Below, one piece after another: positions 50,428-59,310 of a stretch of DNA of 64,000 bases. Under the pieces are notes generated by a model that saw only the letters and a list, made by a program, of their open reading frames with translations, did not search any database and was not told the origin of the DNA. Location: contig NZ_JAXRUV010000002.1 of assembly GCF_034497705.1 (NCBI RefSeq), positions 310,001 through 374,000 on the forward strand, given 5' to 3'. Within the stretch, counting starts at the first letter, position 1; each line of letters starts with the position of its first letter. The DNA comes from Marinococcus luteus_A (lineage in GTDB: Bacteria; Bacillota; Bacilli; Bacillales; Marinococcaceae). A program made the translations under genes and the position numbers.

Positions 50428-51453
50428 ATGCAGTCGAGCGCAGTAAATTCTTCAAACGACAATAAGACAAAACGGAATATCACCTTTGCCGAAGCGGTTC
50501 GGGAAGCCTTATCACAGGAAATGCGTGCAGACCAGGACGTTTTCATTCTTGGGGAGGATATCGGAGTATACGGCGGGGCCTTCGGCGTCACCCGAGGAAT
50601 GATTGAAGAGTTCGGACCGCAACGGGTACGCAACACCCCTATTTCCGAGGCGGCTATTACCGGTGCCGCGATCGGGTCGGCTCTTACTGGCATGAAGCCC
50701 GTCGTAGAGCTGCAGTTTTCTGATTTTATTACGATCGCGATGGATCAGCTGGCCAACCAGGCAGCGAAGCTGCGGTATATGTACGGCGGCAAAGGAAACG
50801 TGCCGATGGTACTGAGAACGCCGTCAGGCTCGGGAACAGGGGCAGCAGCCCAGCATTCACAGAGTCTTGAAGCATGGGTGGCTCACGTGCCCGGCCTGAA
50901 GGTAGTGCAGCCGTCTACGGCGTCAGACGCCAAAGGGCTTTTAAAGGCAGCGATTGCTGATCCGAACCCCGTGATCTTTTACGAACATAAGCTACTGTAC
51001 AAAACCGAAGAGCACGTTCCGGAGGAAGCGTATACGATTCCTCTTGGAGAGGCGGACGTGAAGCGTGCCGGGACAGATGTAACGATTGTTGCGACCGCTG
51101 TGATGGTGCATAAAGCGCTCGAGGCGGCTGAAAAGCTGGCTGAGGAAGGTATTGAAGTTGAAGTGATTGACCCGCGGACCCTCGTGCCGCTCGATGAAAA
51201 AACAATCGTGGACTCCGTTAAAAAAACTGGAAAAGTAATCGTAGTGCATGAAGCCGTTAAAAGAGGCGGCTACGGCGGTGAGATAGCGAGCATGATCGCA
51301 GAAAGCGAAGCCTTTGACTATTTGGATGCTCCAGTCCGCCGGCTCGGGGCGCTGCCAATTCCTGTGCCGTATAACCCGGCACTTGAAAAAGCAATGGTTC
51401 CGCAGGTGGATGATATTATGCAGGCGGCGCGCGACAGCGTCCAGCGCCGGTAA
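50428..51453 (+). CDS. acoB: TPP-dependent acetoin dehydrogenase E1 beta
   Basis: 341 residues, transketolase-like E1 beta. FILGEDIGVYGGAFGVTRGM near the N-terminus, FSDFITIAMDQLANQAAKLRYMYGG, and C-terminal EVIDPRTLVPLDEKTIVDSV. Forms the alpha2-beta2 E1 with AcoA. AAGGAGTG precedes ATG 50428, 22 bases after acoA. Confidence 0.92.
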   Translation: MQSSAVNSSNDNKTKRNITFAEAVREALSQEMRADQDVFILGEDIGVYGGAFGVTRGMIEEFGPQRVRNTPISEAAITGAAIGSALTGMKPVVELQFSDFITIAMDQLANQAAKLRYMYGGKGNVPMVLRTPSGSGTGAAAQHSQSLEAWVAHVPGLKVVQPSTASDAKGLLKAAIADPNPVIFYEHKLLYKTEEHVPEEAYTIPLGEADVKRAGTDVTIVATAVMVHKALEAAEKLAEEGIEVEVIDPRTLVPLDEKTIVDSVKKTGKVIVVHEAVKRGGYGGEIASMIAESEAFDYLDAPVRRLGALPIPVPYNPALEKAMVPQVDDIMQAARDSVQRR

Positions 51454-51469
51454 AGGAGGGCAGGCTCTT

Positions 51470-52777
51470 ATGGCAAAAGAAGTATTTATGCCCAAATTAA
51501 GCAGCACGATGGAAACGGGGACAGTTCTGCAGTGGTTTAAGCAGGAAGGCGACCCGGTGGAAGTTGGAGAACCGCTTTTAGAAGTAATGACAGATAAAAT
51601 AAATATTGAAGTAGAAGCGTATGAAGAAGGCGTCCTGCTGAAACGCTACTACGATGAAGACGATGAAGTGCTGGTAAATGGCATTGTCGGTTATATTGGT
51701 GAAGAAGGCGAGCAGGTGCCGGAGGAAACCCCTGGTGCTGAAGATAAGACAGAAGCAGAAAGTGTTCCGGCAGCCCCGGAAGAGCTGTCCCGGGCAGAAG
51801 CGACTACAGGGGAGGCCGGCGGGGGCAAAGACGTACGGGCGACTCCGGCAGCCCGGAAGCTTTCACGTAACCAGGGTGTTGAGCTTTCCCTTGTACAGGG
51901 GAGCGGAGCGCGGGGGCGCATCCACGCTGCTGATGTTCAAGCCGCTGCAGACAAGCAGCAGGTGCGCACTACGCCACTTGCTAAAAAGGAAGCGGAAGCA
52001 AATAACGTGGATCTTTCTGCTGTGGAAGGGAGCGGAAGCTACGGTAAAATTACGCGGGCCGATGTCACCGCGCCACCGGTGGAAGAGGATCTTCACTCTG
52101 AGCCGCTTCAGGGCATCCGGAAGGTAGTGGCAGAACGGATGCAGCAGAGTGCAAGCGAAGTTCCCCACGTGACTCTCAATACGGAAATTGATATGGAAGC
52201 TGCCATGGAATTACGGGCCCAGCTGCTTCCGGTTATAGAAAAACAGACTGGCCAGCGGCTGTCAGTGACCGAGCTGTTAATGTTTGTCGGCGCGCGGGCC
52301 CTTCAGAAGCATCCGGATGTACATGCCTCCATGACAAACAATCGCATTACGAAGCAGTCATCTGTGCATATGGGCCTCGCCGTCGCCACAGACCGCGGAC
52401 TTCTGGTGCCGGCGATCCGTCATATAGAAGAAAAAGGGCTTGCAGATTTAGTTGCTGAAACAAAGCGGGTAACAGCGGCAGCCCGGAACGGAAGTCTTCC
52501 TGGCAAAGAGCTTTCGGGCAGTACGTTTACGATCAGTAATTTAGGGATGTATGCAGTTGACCATTTCACCCCGATTATTAATCAGCCCGAAGCGGCTATT
52601 CTTGGTGTCGGGCGTATACAGGAGAAGCCGGTAGTAATAAACGGAGAAATCACGGTGCGCCAGATGATGGCCGTAAGTCTTTCCTTCGATCACCGTATTA
52701 TTGATGGGGCACCGGCTGCTGCATTTTTAACAGACTTCAAACAAATGCTCGAACAGCCGTACCAGCTGTTTGTCTAG
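51470..52777 (+). CDS. acoC: Acetoin dehydrogenase E2, dihydrolipoyl acetyltransferase with tandem subunit-binding domains
   Basis: 435 residues from ATG 51470 (AAGGAGGG upstream). Lipoyl domain at 1-78 with lipoyl Lys43 (VMTDKINIE); two peripheral subunit-binding domains in tandem at about 123-156 and 167-199 (ATPAARKLSRNQGVEL and TTPLAKKEAEANNVDL, each ending G-x-I/H-x-A-DV); catalytic domain with SFDHRIIDGAPAA (His and Asp). Most related E2 proteins carry a single binding domain. Transfers the acetyl group to CoA. Confidence 0.93.
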   Translation: MAKEVFMPKLSSTMETGTVLQWFKQEGDPVEVGEPLLEVMTDKINIEVEAYEEGVLLKRYYDEDDEVLVNGIVGYIGEEGEQVPEETPGAEDKTEAESVPAAPEELSRAEATTGEAGGGKDVRATPAARKLSRNQGVELSLVQGSGARGRIHAADVQAAADKQQVRTTPLAKKEAEANNVDLSAVEGSGSYGKITRADVTAPPVEEDLHSEPLQGIRKVVAERMQQSASEVPHVTLNTEIDMEAAMELRAQLLPVIEKQTGQRLSVTELLMFVGARALQKHPDVHASMTNNRITKQSSVHMGLAVATDRGLLVPAIRHIEEKGLADLVAETKRVTAAARNGSLPGKELSGSTFTISNLGMYAVDHFTPIINQPEAAILGVGRIQEKPVVINGEITVRQMMAVSLSFDHRIIDGAPAAAFLTDFKQMLEQPYQLFV

Positions 52778-52791
52778 AAAGAGGTGGATCA

Positions 52792-54177
52792 ATGGAAACG
52801 TTTGATCAAGTGATCGTCGGCGGGGGCCCAGCAGGGTACGTTGCTGCTCTCCGGGCATCCGGCCTCGGTCAGTCCACGGCGCTTGTCGAAGACCGCGAAC
52901 TCGGAGGCACCTGCTTAAATCGCGGGTGTATTCCGTCCAAAACGCTTCTCCAGCACGCTGAAGCAGTGAACTACGTACGAAACGCTTCTGACTACGGCAT
53001 CCAGGTTGAAGGCTTTCATCTGCGCTACGGGGACATGCTCGAACGGAAGGATAAGGTCATTCAGCAGCTCCGCCAGGGAGTCCAGTCATTGATGAAAAAA
53101 GGACGTATTCAGGTGTTTCAGGGGCGCGGGGCAGTTCATGTGAACAAACAGGTGACTGTCACGAATAAAGATGGAGAGGAAAAAGTGATCACAGGCAGAG
53201 CCGTCATCATTGCTTCAGGCTCTGTGCCGGCAGTACCACCTATTCCCGGTCTTGAAGATACTGAACATTATACGAGTGACACGATTTACGAACGCCAGTC
53301 GCTTCCTTCGTCAATGGCCATCGTTGGCGGGGGATTCATTGGTACTGAATATGCCTGCCTGTATCAGTCACTCGGGGTGCAGGTGACAGTTATTGAAGCG
53401 GCTGAACGGCTGATACCACAGGAGGATGAAGATGCTGCGAAAATGCTGGCCGGGGCACTTGAAGACTCAGGAGTGACTACTCTTACAGGCACGTCGGTTA
53501 CTTCTGTCAAGCAGCAGGGAAATCAGGCAGTCGTCAACGTGCAGGACTCCTCGGGAAACGACCGCGAGCTCACAACAGATATGCTGCTTATTTCCACCGG
53601 GCGTTCGCCTGTCATCGCGGCAGCTGAAGACCTTCAATTACGCATGGACGGCCGATTTGTAGCGGTGGACGGTTCGATGCAGACATCGGTCCCGGGTATT
53701 TATGCTGCGGGGGATATTGTCGGCGGATGGCAGCTTGCCCATGCGGCAAGTGCCGAGGGCATTCTTGCAGCAGAGCATGCTGCGGGCGCTGAGCCTTCCA
53801 TGGATCTCTCGCTCGTGCCAAGGTGCATTTATACCGTCCCGGAAATAGCATCTGTGGGTCTGTCTGAGCAGGAAGCAAAAGAGAGGTACAGCGATGTTAA
53901 AGTAAAAACTGTACCGCTGCAGGGTAACGCCAAAGCAATGACGATGGGGGAGACCCGGGGTTTTGTTAAAATCATTTCCCGGGAAATGTTCGGCGAGATT
54001 CTAGGCGTTGTGATGGCCGGCCCCCACGTTACCGAAATGATCGGAGAGCCGGCCGCCTATATCCATCTTGAAGGCACCACCGAAGAATGGAGCAGTCAGG
54101 TACATGCGCATCCTTCGCTATCAGAGGCGTTGTTTGAAGGCGCGTCTGCGCTCGCGGGACGTCCGGTTCATCAATAA
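52792..54177 (+). CDS. acoL: Dihydrolipoyl dehydrogenase (E3)
   Basis: 461 residues. FAD motif VIVGGGPAGYVAALRA, redox disulfide in GGTCLNRGCIPSK, NAD motif AIVGGGFIGTEYA, and YAAGDIVGGWQLAH. The C-terminal catalytic dyad is in VHAHPSLSEALFE. Reoxidises lipoyl groups of AcoC with NAD. 14 bases after acoC; ends the operon. GAAAGAGGTGG upstream of ATG 52792. Confidence 0.93.
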   Translation: METFDQVIVGGGPAGYVAALRASGLGQSTALVEDRELGGTCLNRGCIPSKTLLQHAEAVNYVRNASDYGIQVEGFHLRYGDMLERKDKVIQQLRQGVQSLMKKGRIQVFQGRGAVHVNKQVTVTNKDGEEKVITGRAVIIASGSVPAVPPIPGLEDTEHYTSDTIYERQSLPSSMAIVGGGFIGTEYACLYQSLGVQVTVIEAAERLIPQEDEDAAKMLAGALEDSGVTTLTGTSVTSVKQQGNQAVVNVQDSSGNDRELTTDMLLISTGRSPVIAAAEDLQLRMDGRFVAVDGSMQTSVPGIYAAGDIVGGWQLAHAASAEGILAAEHAAGAEPSMDLSLVPRCIYTVPEIASVGLSEQEAKERYSDVKVKTVPLQGNAKAMTMGETRGFVKIISREMFGEILGVVMAGPHVTEMIGEPAAYIHLEGTTEEWSSQVHAHPSLSEALFEGASALAGRPVHQ

Positions 54178-54259
54178 AAAGCGATGTAAGCGTATATAGT
54201 TTTTTGGCAGGGAGTGATATACTGGGGACAGATGAATCTATGGAATAGAGGGAAGAATT

Positions 54260-55201
54260 ATGCTCAACTGGGAAGAAAAAAGAGAAACCGTAAAAGTAGC
54301 GAAGCTGTATCATTTCGATGGCTGGACCCAGGCGCAGATCGCCAAAAAGCAGGGTGTTTCCCGTCCGGTTATTTCCAAAATGCTGCAGCGGGCCCGGGAT
54401 GAAGGCATCGTTGAAATATATATTAAAGATGAAAGTGTGCATACTGTTGATCTTGAGCAGAAGCTTGAAAAAAAGTACGGCCTGAAAGAAGCAGTAGTCG
54501 TTTCAACGACAGGCTTCACGCCTGATCTTGGCAAGCGTCTGATCGGAAAAGCAGCCGCTTCCTATGTGGCGAAGAGATCCGAGCAGGTAAAGCGGATCGG
54601 TATTTCATGGGGATCAACTTTGCGTTCGCTTATTGAAGAGTATCCGTACGTCGAACATAGAGACATTCATATTACGCCGCTGATCGGGGGAATGGGGAAC
54701 AAATACGTGCATCTGCACTCCAATCAGCTGGCATTTCACTTTGCCCAGAAGATGAACGCCTCCTGTTCGTATTTGTACGCTCCGGCGATGGTCGAAACCG
54801 ACGATTTGAAAGAGCGTCTCGTGCAGTCCAAAGACATTGCCCAGGTGCTCGAAGAAGGAAGAAATGTAGAAATAGCCCTCGTCGGCCTCGGCAATCCGCT
54901 TCAGGACTCCACCATGGAAACGATGGGGTACCTGCAGGAAGAAGATATCGTCACGCTCCGAAAAGCCGGGGCAGTTGGCGATATCAGCTCGAAGTTTTTT
55001 GACGCTCTCGGCCACGGCGTGGATCACCCGATCAACAACCGGGTCATCGGCCTGACTCTCGAGGAGATTAAAAACATCCCCGAGGTCGTTGGTGTGGCCC
55101 AGGGCTCTCATAAAGTCCTCGGCATCGAAGCAGCGCTGAAGGGCGGCTATCTGGACGTGCTGATCGTAGATAACCAGATTGCAGAAGCATTAACCGAATA
55201 A
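54260..55201 (+). CDS. SorC-family sugar-responsive transcriptional regulator
   Basis: 313 residues from ATG 54260. N-terminal helix-turn-helix (DGWTQAQIAKKQGVSRPVISKMLQRA) and a C-terminal SorC/CggR effector domain resembling a sugar-phosphate isomerase (GISWGSTLRSLIEE, GLGNPLQDSTMETMGYL, GVAQGSHKVLGIEAALKGGYLDVL). Effectors are usually sugar phosphates. It lies between acoABCL and the glucitol-type PTS operon, is followed by a terminator, then by three ACATAT-type sites that may be its operator. Confidence 0.9.
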   Translation: MLNWEEKRETVKVAKLYHFDGWTQAQIAKKQGVSRPVISKMLQRARDEGIVEIYIKDESVHTVDLEQKLEKKYGLKEAVVVSTTGFTPDLGKRLIGKAAASYVAKRSEQVKRIGISWGSTLRSLIEEYPYVEHRDIHITPLIGGMGNKYVHLHSNQLAFHFAQKMNASCSYLYAPAMVETDDLKERLVQSKDIAQVLEEGRNVEIALVGLGNPLQDSTMETMGYLQEEDIVTLRKAGAVGDISSKFFDALGHGVDHPINNRVIGLTLEEIKNIPEVVGVAQGSHKVLGIEAALKGGYLDVLIVDNQIAEALTE

Positions 55202-55207
55202 CGTATG

Positions 55208-55237
55208 ACGGCCCTTGGGAAGGGGCCGTATTTTTTT
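55208..55237 (+). terminator. Terminator of the sorC-type gene
   Basis: ACGGCCC pairs with GGGCCGT, followed by ATTTTTTT. Confidence 0.85.
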
Positions 55238-55275
55238 AACATATATGAACATATGTGCTATTTAAAACATATGTA
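55238..55275. promoter_or_regulatory. Candidate operator: three ACATAT(A/G)(T/G) sites
   Basis: AACATATATG (55238-55247), AACATATGTG (55248-55257) and AACATATGTA (55266-55275), in direct repeat at 10 and 18 bases; the core ACATATGT is itself a palindrome. They lie about 75-110 bases upstream of the PTS promoter, a fitting place for a SorC-type activator. Confidence 0.55.
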
Positions 55276-55349
55276 AAATAAAAGAAATATTTTACAACCA
55301 ACAAGCCAACACCGCAAAAAATTAATTTTTAAAATATCTGAAAAATATA

Positions 55350-55378
55350 TTGACGGCTATATGAAAACGCTTTAATAT
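55350..55378 (+). promoter_or_regulatory. PTS operon promoter with overlapping cre site
   Basis: TTGACG (55350-55355), 17 bases, TAATAT (55373-55378). TGAAAACGCTTTAA at 55362-55375 matches the cre consensus except for one base and overlaps the spacer and -10, so CcpA binding would block polymerase. Confidence 0.7.
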
Positions 55379-55424
55379 GGTTACAAAGGTTACAAGTTGT
55401 TACAAATGTAAAGGGGTGGTGAGG

Positions 55425-55847
55425 ATGTGGGGTTATTTTATCGCCGCGTTCGTGGTGATATGGCTGATTCAATTTTATCTGACATTCCGCCAGATGAAAT
55501 ACTACAACGGAATGATTGCTTCAATGGGCAGACGCCCTTCGGGATACCTTGGCACAGGTATTGATAAGCGCCTCCTTGGTATCGGGACGGTCATTCTGCT
55601 CGTAACCAATGAAGCAGGAACGGTGATCGATGCGAAGATCATGAGAGGAGTGACGGTGTTCGCCAGGTTCGCAGAAGCGCCGGAGCTGATGGATAAAAAT
55701 ATTTATGAGCTAAAAAAACAGTGGGAAGAAGAGGGCGCTGCCAGTAAGAAGAAGCATCCGAAAAGGGCACATCTGATGGCTGCCCAGCAGATTCTTGCAG
55801 AACAAAAACGCAAGCACAAAAAGGGGGATAACAAATGGATTTCTTAG
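55425..55847 (+). CDS. gutM: GutM-type glucitol operon protein
   Basis: 140 residues from ATG 55425 (GGTGGTGAGG upstream). An N-terminal membrane helix (WGYFIAAFVVIWLIQFYLTF) is followed by a cytoplasmic domain with GRRPSGYLGTGIDKRLLG and VTNEAGTVIDAKIMRGVTVF, as in GutM/SrlM. In E. coli GutM is called an activator of the sorbitol operon. The very basic C-terminus overlaps the start of srlA by 13 bases. Confidence 0.88.
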   Translation: MWGYFIAAFVVIWLIQFYLTFRQMKYYNGMIASMGRRPSGYLGTGIDKRLLGIGTVILLVTNEAGTVIDAKIMRGVTVFARFAEAPELMDKNIYELKKQWEEEGAASKKKHPKRAHLMAAQQILAEQKRKHKKGDNKWIS

Positions 55848-56395
55848 TAACGCTCGCAGAAGGCTTTATCGGAATGTTCGAGGCAGGCGGCGAAACATTC
55901 GTCGGGCTCGTTACAGGTATTATTCCGACACTCATATGTTTAATTCTTGCCGTAAACGCGTTAATTAAGTTTGTCGGGGAAGAACGAATCTATTCGCTGG
56001 CTCAGAAGAGCACAAAGTATTTCTTTCTCCGCTATACACTGTTTCCGGTACTGGCCGTGTTTTTCTTAACCAACCCAATGTGCTACACCTTCGGGCGCTT
56101 TCTGCCGGAACGGCAGAAGCCGGCCTTTTATGATTCCGCCGTCTCGTTTGTTCACCCGATTACAGGCTTGTTTCCTCACGCGAATCCGGCTGAACTGTTT
56201 GTCTACACCGGGATCTCGGCTGGAATCACGACCCTGGGCCTGTCGGCCGGTCCGCTTGCCATCCGTTTCTTTATCGTCGGTCTGATCGTTATTTTAATCC
56301 GCGGTGTAGTAACTGAATGGATTACCGCTATTATGCTCAGACGTCAGGCAGCTAATGCAGAAGGCGATTCGTCGGAAAAAAGCGCCAGCGCATAG
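55835..56395 (+). CDS. srlA: PTS glucitol/sorbitol transporter subunit IIC
   Basis: 186 residues, membrane protein with about four or five helices. AEGFIGMFEAGGETFVGLVTGIIPTLICL at the N-terminus and NPMCYTFGRFLPERQKPAFYD match SrlA/GutA. Part of the EII complex that imports and phosphorylates a polyol, with EIIBC and EIIA encoded next. GGGGGATAAC precedes ATG 55835 within gutM. Confidence 0.93.
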   Translation: MDFLVTLAEGFIGMFEAGGETFVGLVTGIIPTLICLILAVNALIKFVGEERIYSLAQKSTKYFFLRYTLFPVLAVFFLTNPMCYTFGRFLPERQKPAFYDSAVSFVHPITGLFPHANPAELFVYTGISAGITTLGLSAGPLAIRFFIVGLIVILIRGVVTEWITAIMLRRQAANAEGDSSEKSASA

Positions 56396-56429
56396 ATGAA
56401 AATTTAAAAGAAAAAGTGAGGGAAGAATA

Positions 56430-57464
56430 ATGGCTGAATATAAACCGGTAGAGGTAACAAAAGGGAGAGGCGGCTGGGGCGGACCGCTCGTCATCCATCC
56501 GAATGATCAGAAAAGATATATTATGTCGGTAACCGGCGGGGGCATTCATCCAGTTGCCGAGCGCCTGGCGGAACTGACAGGCGGCGAAGCAGTGGACGGG
56601 TTTAAAGCCTCGTATGATAAAGAAAACATTGCCGCAGCAGTTATTGACTGCGGTGGAACCGCACGCTGCGGGGTCTACCCAAAAATGGGAGTGCTTACGG
56701 TCAATATTCACGGCACGTCCCCGGCCGGCCCGCTTGCGCAGTATATTAACGAAGAAAACTTTGTCTCGGGCGTGGGCGAAAGGGATATGAAGGCTATCAG
56801 CGAGGACGAGGTACCGGCGGCCGAAGCGGAGGCAGAGGACAAAGCTTCCCCGTATAACTCTCTGATGGACCGCGACGTGGCTAAAAAAGTGAAAGACGAT
56901 GCGAAAATGAAAGCAAAAGGATCCGGTCCGAAAAAGGCAAATATTATTGAACGTATCGGCCGTGCCGTCGGCAACGTAGTAAGTGTCTTCTTCCAGGCCG
57001 GTCGGGAAACCATTGATACGGTTGTACGAAACATTCTGCCGTTCATGGCTTTTGTCAGTACGATTATCGGGATTATCACTTTCACCGGCATCGGGGATCT
57101 GATCGCAAACTTTGTATCCCCGCTCGCGAGCAATATTTTCGGGCTGCTGCTTTTATCCTTTATATGTGCAATTCCAATTTTATCACCGCTGCTTGGCCCG
57201 GGCGCTGTTATTGCCCAGGTGGTCGGGGTGCTTATCGGAACCCAGATTGGCATGGGAAATATCCCGCCGGCAATGGCACTTCCAGCACTTTTCGCTATTA
57301 ACCCGCAGGTAGGGGCAGACTTCGTACCGGTTGGCCTGACACTCGGAGAGGCAGAGCCGGAGACCATTTCCGTCGGCGTACCGGCCGTTCTGTTTTCGAG
57401 GGTTATTACCGGTCCGCTTGCCGTTGTGATCGCTTATCTTTTCAGCTTTGGCCTGTATTCATAA
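56430..57464 (+). CDS. srlE: PTS glucitol/sorbitol transporter subunit IIBC
   Basis: 344 residues. N-terminal EIIB domain (to ~130) with GRGGWGGPLVIHPNDQK and the phospho-Cys region IDCGGTARCGVYPKMG; a charged linker; C-terminal membrane domain with RNILPFMAFVSTIIGIITF and LLSFICAIPILSPLLGPGA. Matches SrlE/GutE. Passes phosphate from EIIA to the incoming polyol. Confidence 0.93.
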   Translation: MAEYKPVEVTKGRGGWGGPLVIHPNDQKRYIMSVTGGGIHPVAERLAELTGGEAVDGFKASYDKENIAAAVIDCGGTARCGVYPKMGVLTVNIHGTSPAGPLAQYINEENFVSGVGERDMKAISEDEVPAAEAEAEDKASPYNSLMDRDVAKKVKDDAKMKAKGSGPKKANIIERIGRAVGNVVSVFFQAGRETIDTVVRNILPFMAFVSTIIGIITFTGIGDLIANFVSPLASNIFGLLLLSFICAIPILSPLLGPGAVIAQVVGVLIGTQIGMGNIPPAMALPALFAINPQVGADFVPVGLTLGEAEPETISVGVPAVLFSRVITGPLAVVIAYLFSFGLYS

Positions 57465-57521
57465 AAATAAACCGGCGGGTAGGCGCGCTTGCCCGCCCTG
57501 TATTTCTTAGGAGGAGTGACC

Positions 57522-57896
57522 ATGCAGATGAAAACAGAAGTATTTACAGCCACCGTGGTCGGCATTGGAGAGGACGCCCAGATGCTGATGGACGACGGCA
57601 TGATGATTTTATTCAACGAAACAGCACCGAAGGATTTGTATGATATCAGCTTTGTTCATAACGCCGAAGGGTTAAACGAAGACCTGGAGGCCGGGGATGA
57701 GCTGATCATAGACGGAGAAGTGTTTTCTTTGACGTTTGTCGGCGGTAAGGCGAATGAAACGCTGCGGGACCTCGGGCATGCAACCTTTCAATTTAACGGA
57801 GAGACAAATTCAGATCTGCCGGGAACGGTCTGTATAGAAGCCAAGCCGCTGCCTGTGATACAGGTGGGGAGCACCATCGTATTCCGTAAAAAATAA
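57522..57896 (+). CDS. srlB: PTS glucitol/sorbitol transporter subunit IIA
   Basis: 124 residues from ATG 57522 (AGGAGGAGTGA upstream). EIIA-Gut fold: beta-rich, with LFNETAPKDLYDISFVHNAE carrying the likely phospho-His and LTFVGGKANETLRDLGHATF. Accepts phosphate from HPr. Fourth gene of the operon, 23 bases before the DRL-type gene. Confidence 0.92.
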   Translation: MQMKTEVFTATVVGIGEDAQMLMDDGMMILFNETAPKDLYDISFVHNAEGLNEDLEAGDELIIDGEVFSLTFVGGKANETLRDLGHATFQFNGETNSDLPGTVCIEAKPLPVIQVGSTIVFRKK

Positions 57897-57918
57897 AGCT
57901 GGATAGGAGTGGAGAGCA

Positions 57919-59211
57919 ATGATAGGAATTAACCGAAAGCTGCAGGCGCTCGAAAAAGAGGGCCGCTACATTAAGGTGGGTCTTGTCGGCGCCGGCCAGA
58001 TGGGACGCGGCATGATCGCGCAGATTGAAAATATGAAGGGCATGCGGGTCGTCCTTACCGCAGACATAAATGAAGATAACGTCATTAATGCGTACGGGCA
58101 CGCCGGTATTGAGCGGGGAAATATTGTTTCTACTAACAATAAAGAAGAAGCCTCGCAGGCTATCCGGATGAACAAAGTGGTGGCATCCACCAAAGCACTG
58201 CTCGTATGCGCGCTCGATGAAGTGGATGTTGTCGTGGATGCGACCGGGGTGCCGAATATCGGAGCAGAAATTGCCTGGAACGCTATTTTGAGCCGGAAGC
58301 ATATCGTCATGCTGAATGTCGAGGCGGACGTTACCGTCGGGCCGCTGCTGAAGCGGATGGCAGATGCGAGCGGCGTCGTGTACACCGGATCGGCAGGGGA
58401 CGAGCCGGGAGCGATTATGGAGCTGTATGATTTTGCTGATGCGATTGGCTTTGAGGTAGTGGCGCTTGGTAAAGGCAAAAACAATCCGTTAAATGTGGAA
58501 GCCAATCCGGATACAGCAGCAGCTGAAGCCGAGGAGAAGGGCTCGAGCCCAAAAATGCTTGCCTCCTTCCAAGACGGTACGAAAACGATGGTGGAAATGA
58601 ATGCCGTGGCAAACGCCACTGGATTTGTCCCCGAGAAGCCGGGGATGAACGGATTCGAAGCGGGGGTCGCGGCTCTGCCGGAGATTTTCCAGCTGCGGGA
58701 GCAGGGAGGGAAAGTCGGCAGAAAGCACGTGGTTGAATACATCAACGGCATCGCCCCGGGCGTGTTTGCTATCGTTGCTTCTGATATGGAAGAAGTGAAT
58801 GCGGAAATGAAATATTTAAAAATGGGAGACGGGCCAAACTACGTACTGTACCGGCCATATCACCTGACAAGCCTGGAAACGCCGCTTTCCGTGGCGCGGG
58901 CGTACCTGGACGGCCAGGCGACAATTGCTCCGGACGCCGGCCATATTGCTGAAACAGTGGCCGTGGCGAAGCGCGATCTGGAAGTGGACGAGCATTTGGA
59001 TTCGATTGGCGGCTTTACTATTTACGGCACTGTAATGGAAGCCCCGGAAGCAAAAGAAAAGGGAGCACTTCCAATCGGTCTCGCAGACAAAAATGTAAAA
59101 ATGACAAGGGCTGTAAAGAAAGGGGACATCATTACGTATCAGGATGTGGAGCAGACAGTGGAATCCACCATCTGGCGCCTTAGGAAAATGCAGGATCACG
59201 AGTGGAAATAA
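57919..59211 (+). CDS. DXP reductoisomerase-like (DRL) family oxidoreductase with SAF-like C-terminus
   Basis: 430 residues. N-terminal NAD(P)-binding domain of homoserine-dehydrogenase type, VGLVGAGQMGRGMI at 20-33. The middle matches the Brucella DRL (DXR-II) enzyme closely in IVMLNVEADVTVGP, AGDEPGAIMELYDFADA-type and LGKGKNNPLN; the C-terminus has PYHLTSLETPLSVAR and a SAF-like end (KGDIITYQDV). Brucella DRL turns DXP into MEP in isoprenoid synthesis, but this family is broad. Here it closes a PTS operon that lacks sorbitol-6-phosphate dehydrogenase, so it likely acts on the phosphorylated polyol or its product. Function unproven. Confidence 0.82.
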   Translation: MIGINRKLQALEKEGRYIKVGLVGAGQMGRGMIAQIENMKGMRVVLTADINEDNVINAYGHAGIERGNIVSTNNKEEASQAIRMNKVVASTKALLVCALDEVDVVVDATGVPNIGAEIAWNAILSRKHIVMLNVEADVTVGPLLKRMADASGVVYTGSAGDEPGAIMELYDFADAIGFEVVALGKGKNNPLNVEANPDTAAAEAEEKGSSPKMLASFQDGTKTMVEMNAVANATGFVPEKPGMNGFEAGVAALPEIFQLREQGGKVGRKHVVEYINGIAPGVFAIVASDMEEVNAEMKYLKMGDGPNYVLYRPYHLTSLETPLSVARAYLDGQATIAPDAGHIAETVAVAKRDLEVDEHLDSIGGFTIYGTVMEAPEAKEKGALPIGLADKNVKMTRAVKKGDIITYQDVEQTVESTIWRLRKMQDHEWK

Positions 59212-59220
59212 AAAGAGAAG

Positions 59221-59254
59221 GAAGCGCTGCCGAAATTAGCGGCCGCTTCTTTTT
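59221..59254 (+). terminator. PTS operon terminator
   Basis: GAAGCG-CT-GCCG pairs with CGGC-CGCTTC around AAATTAG, then TTTTTCC. Confidence 0.85.
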
Positions 59255-59310
59255 CCGTCTTCAAATCGTGGTATAATAAAAGAGTAATAAGCAAAGGAGG
59301 GGCTGAAGCG

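Noticed and set aside
57919..59211. Homoserine dehydrogenase
   Set aside because: The NAD-binding domain is of that type, but the middle and C-terminal motifs fit the DRL family, and no amino acid genes are near.
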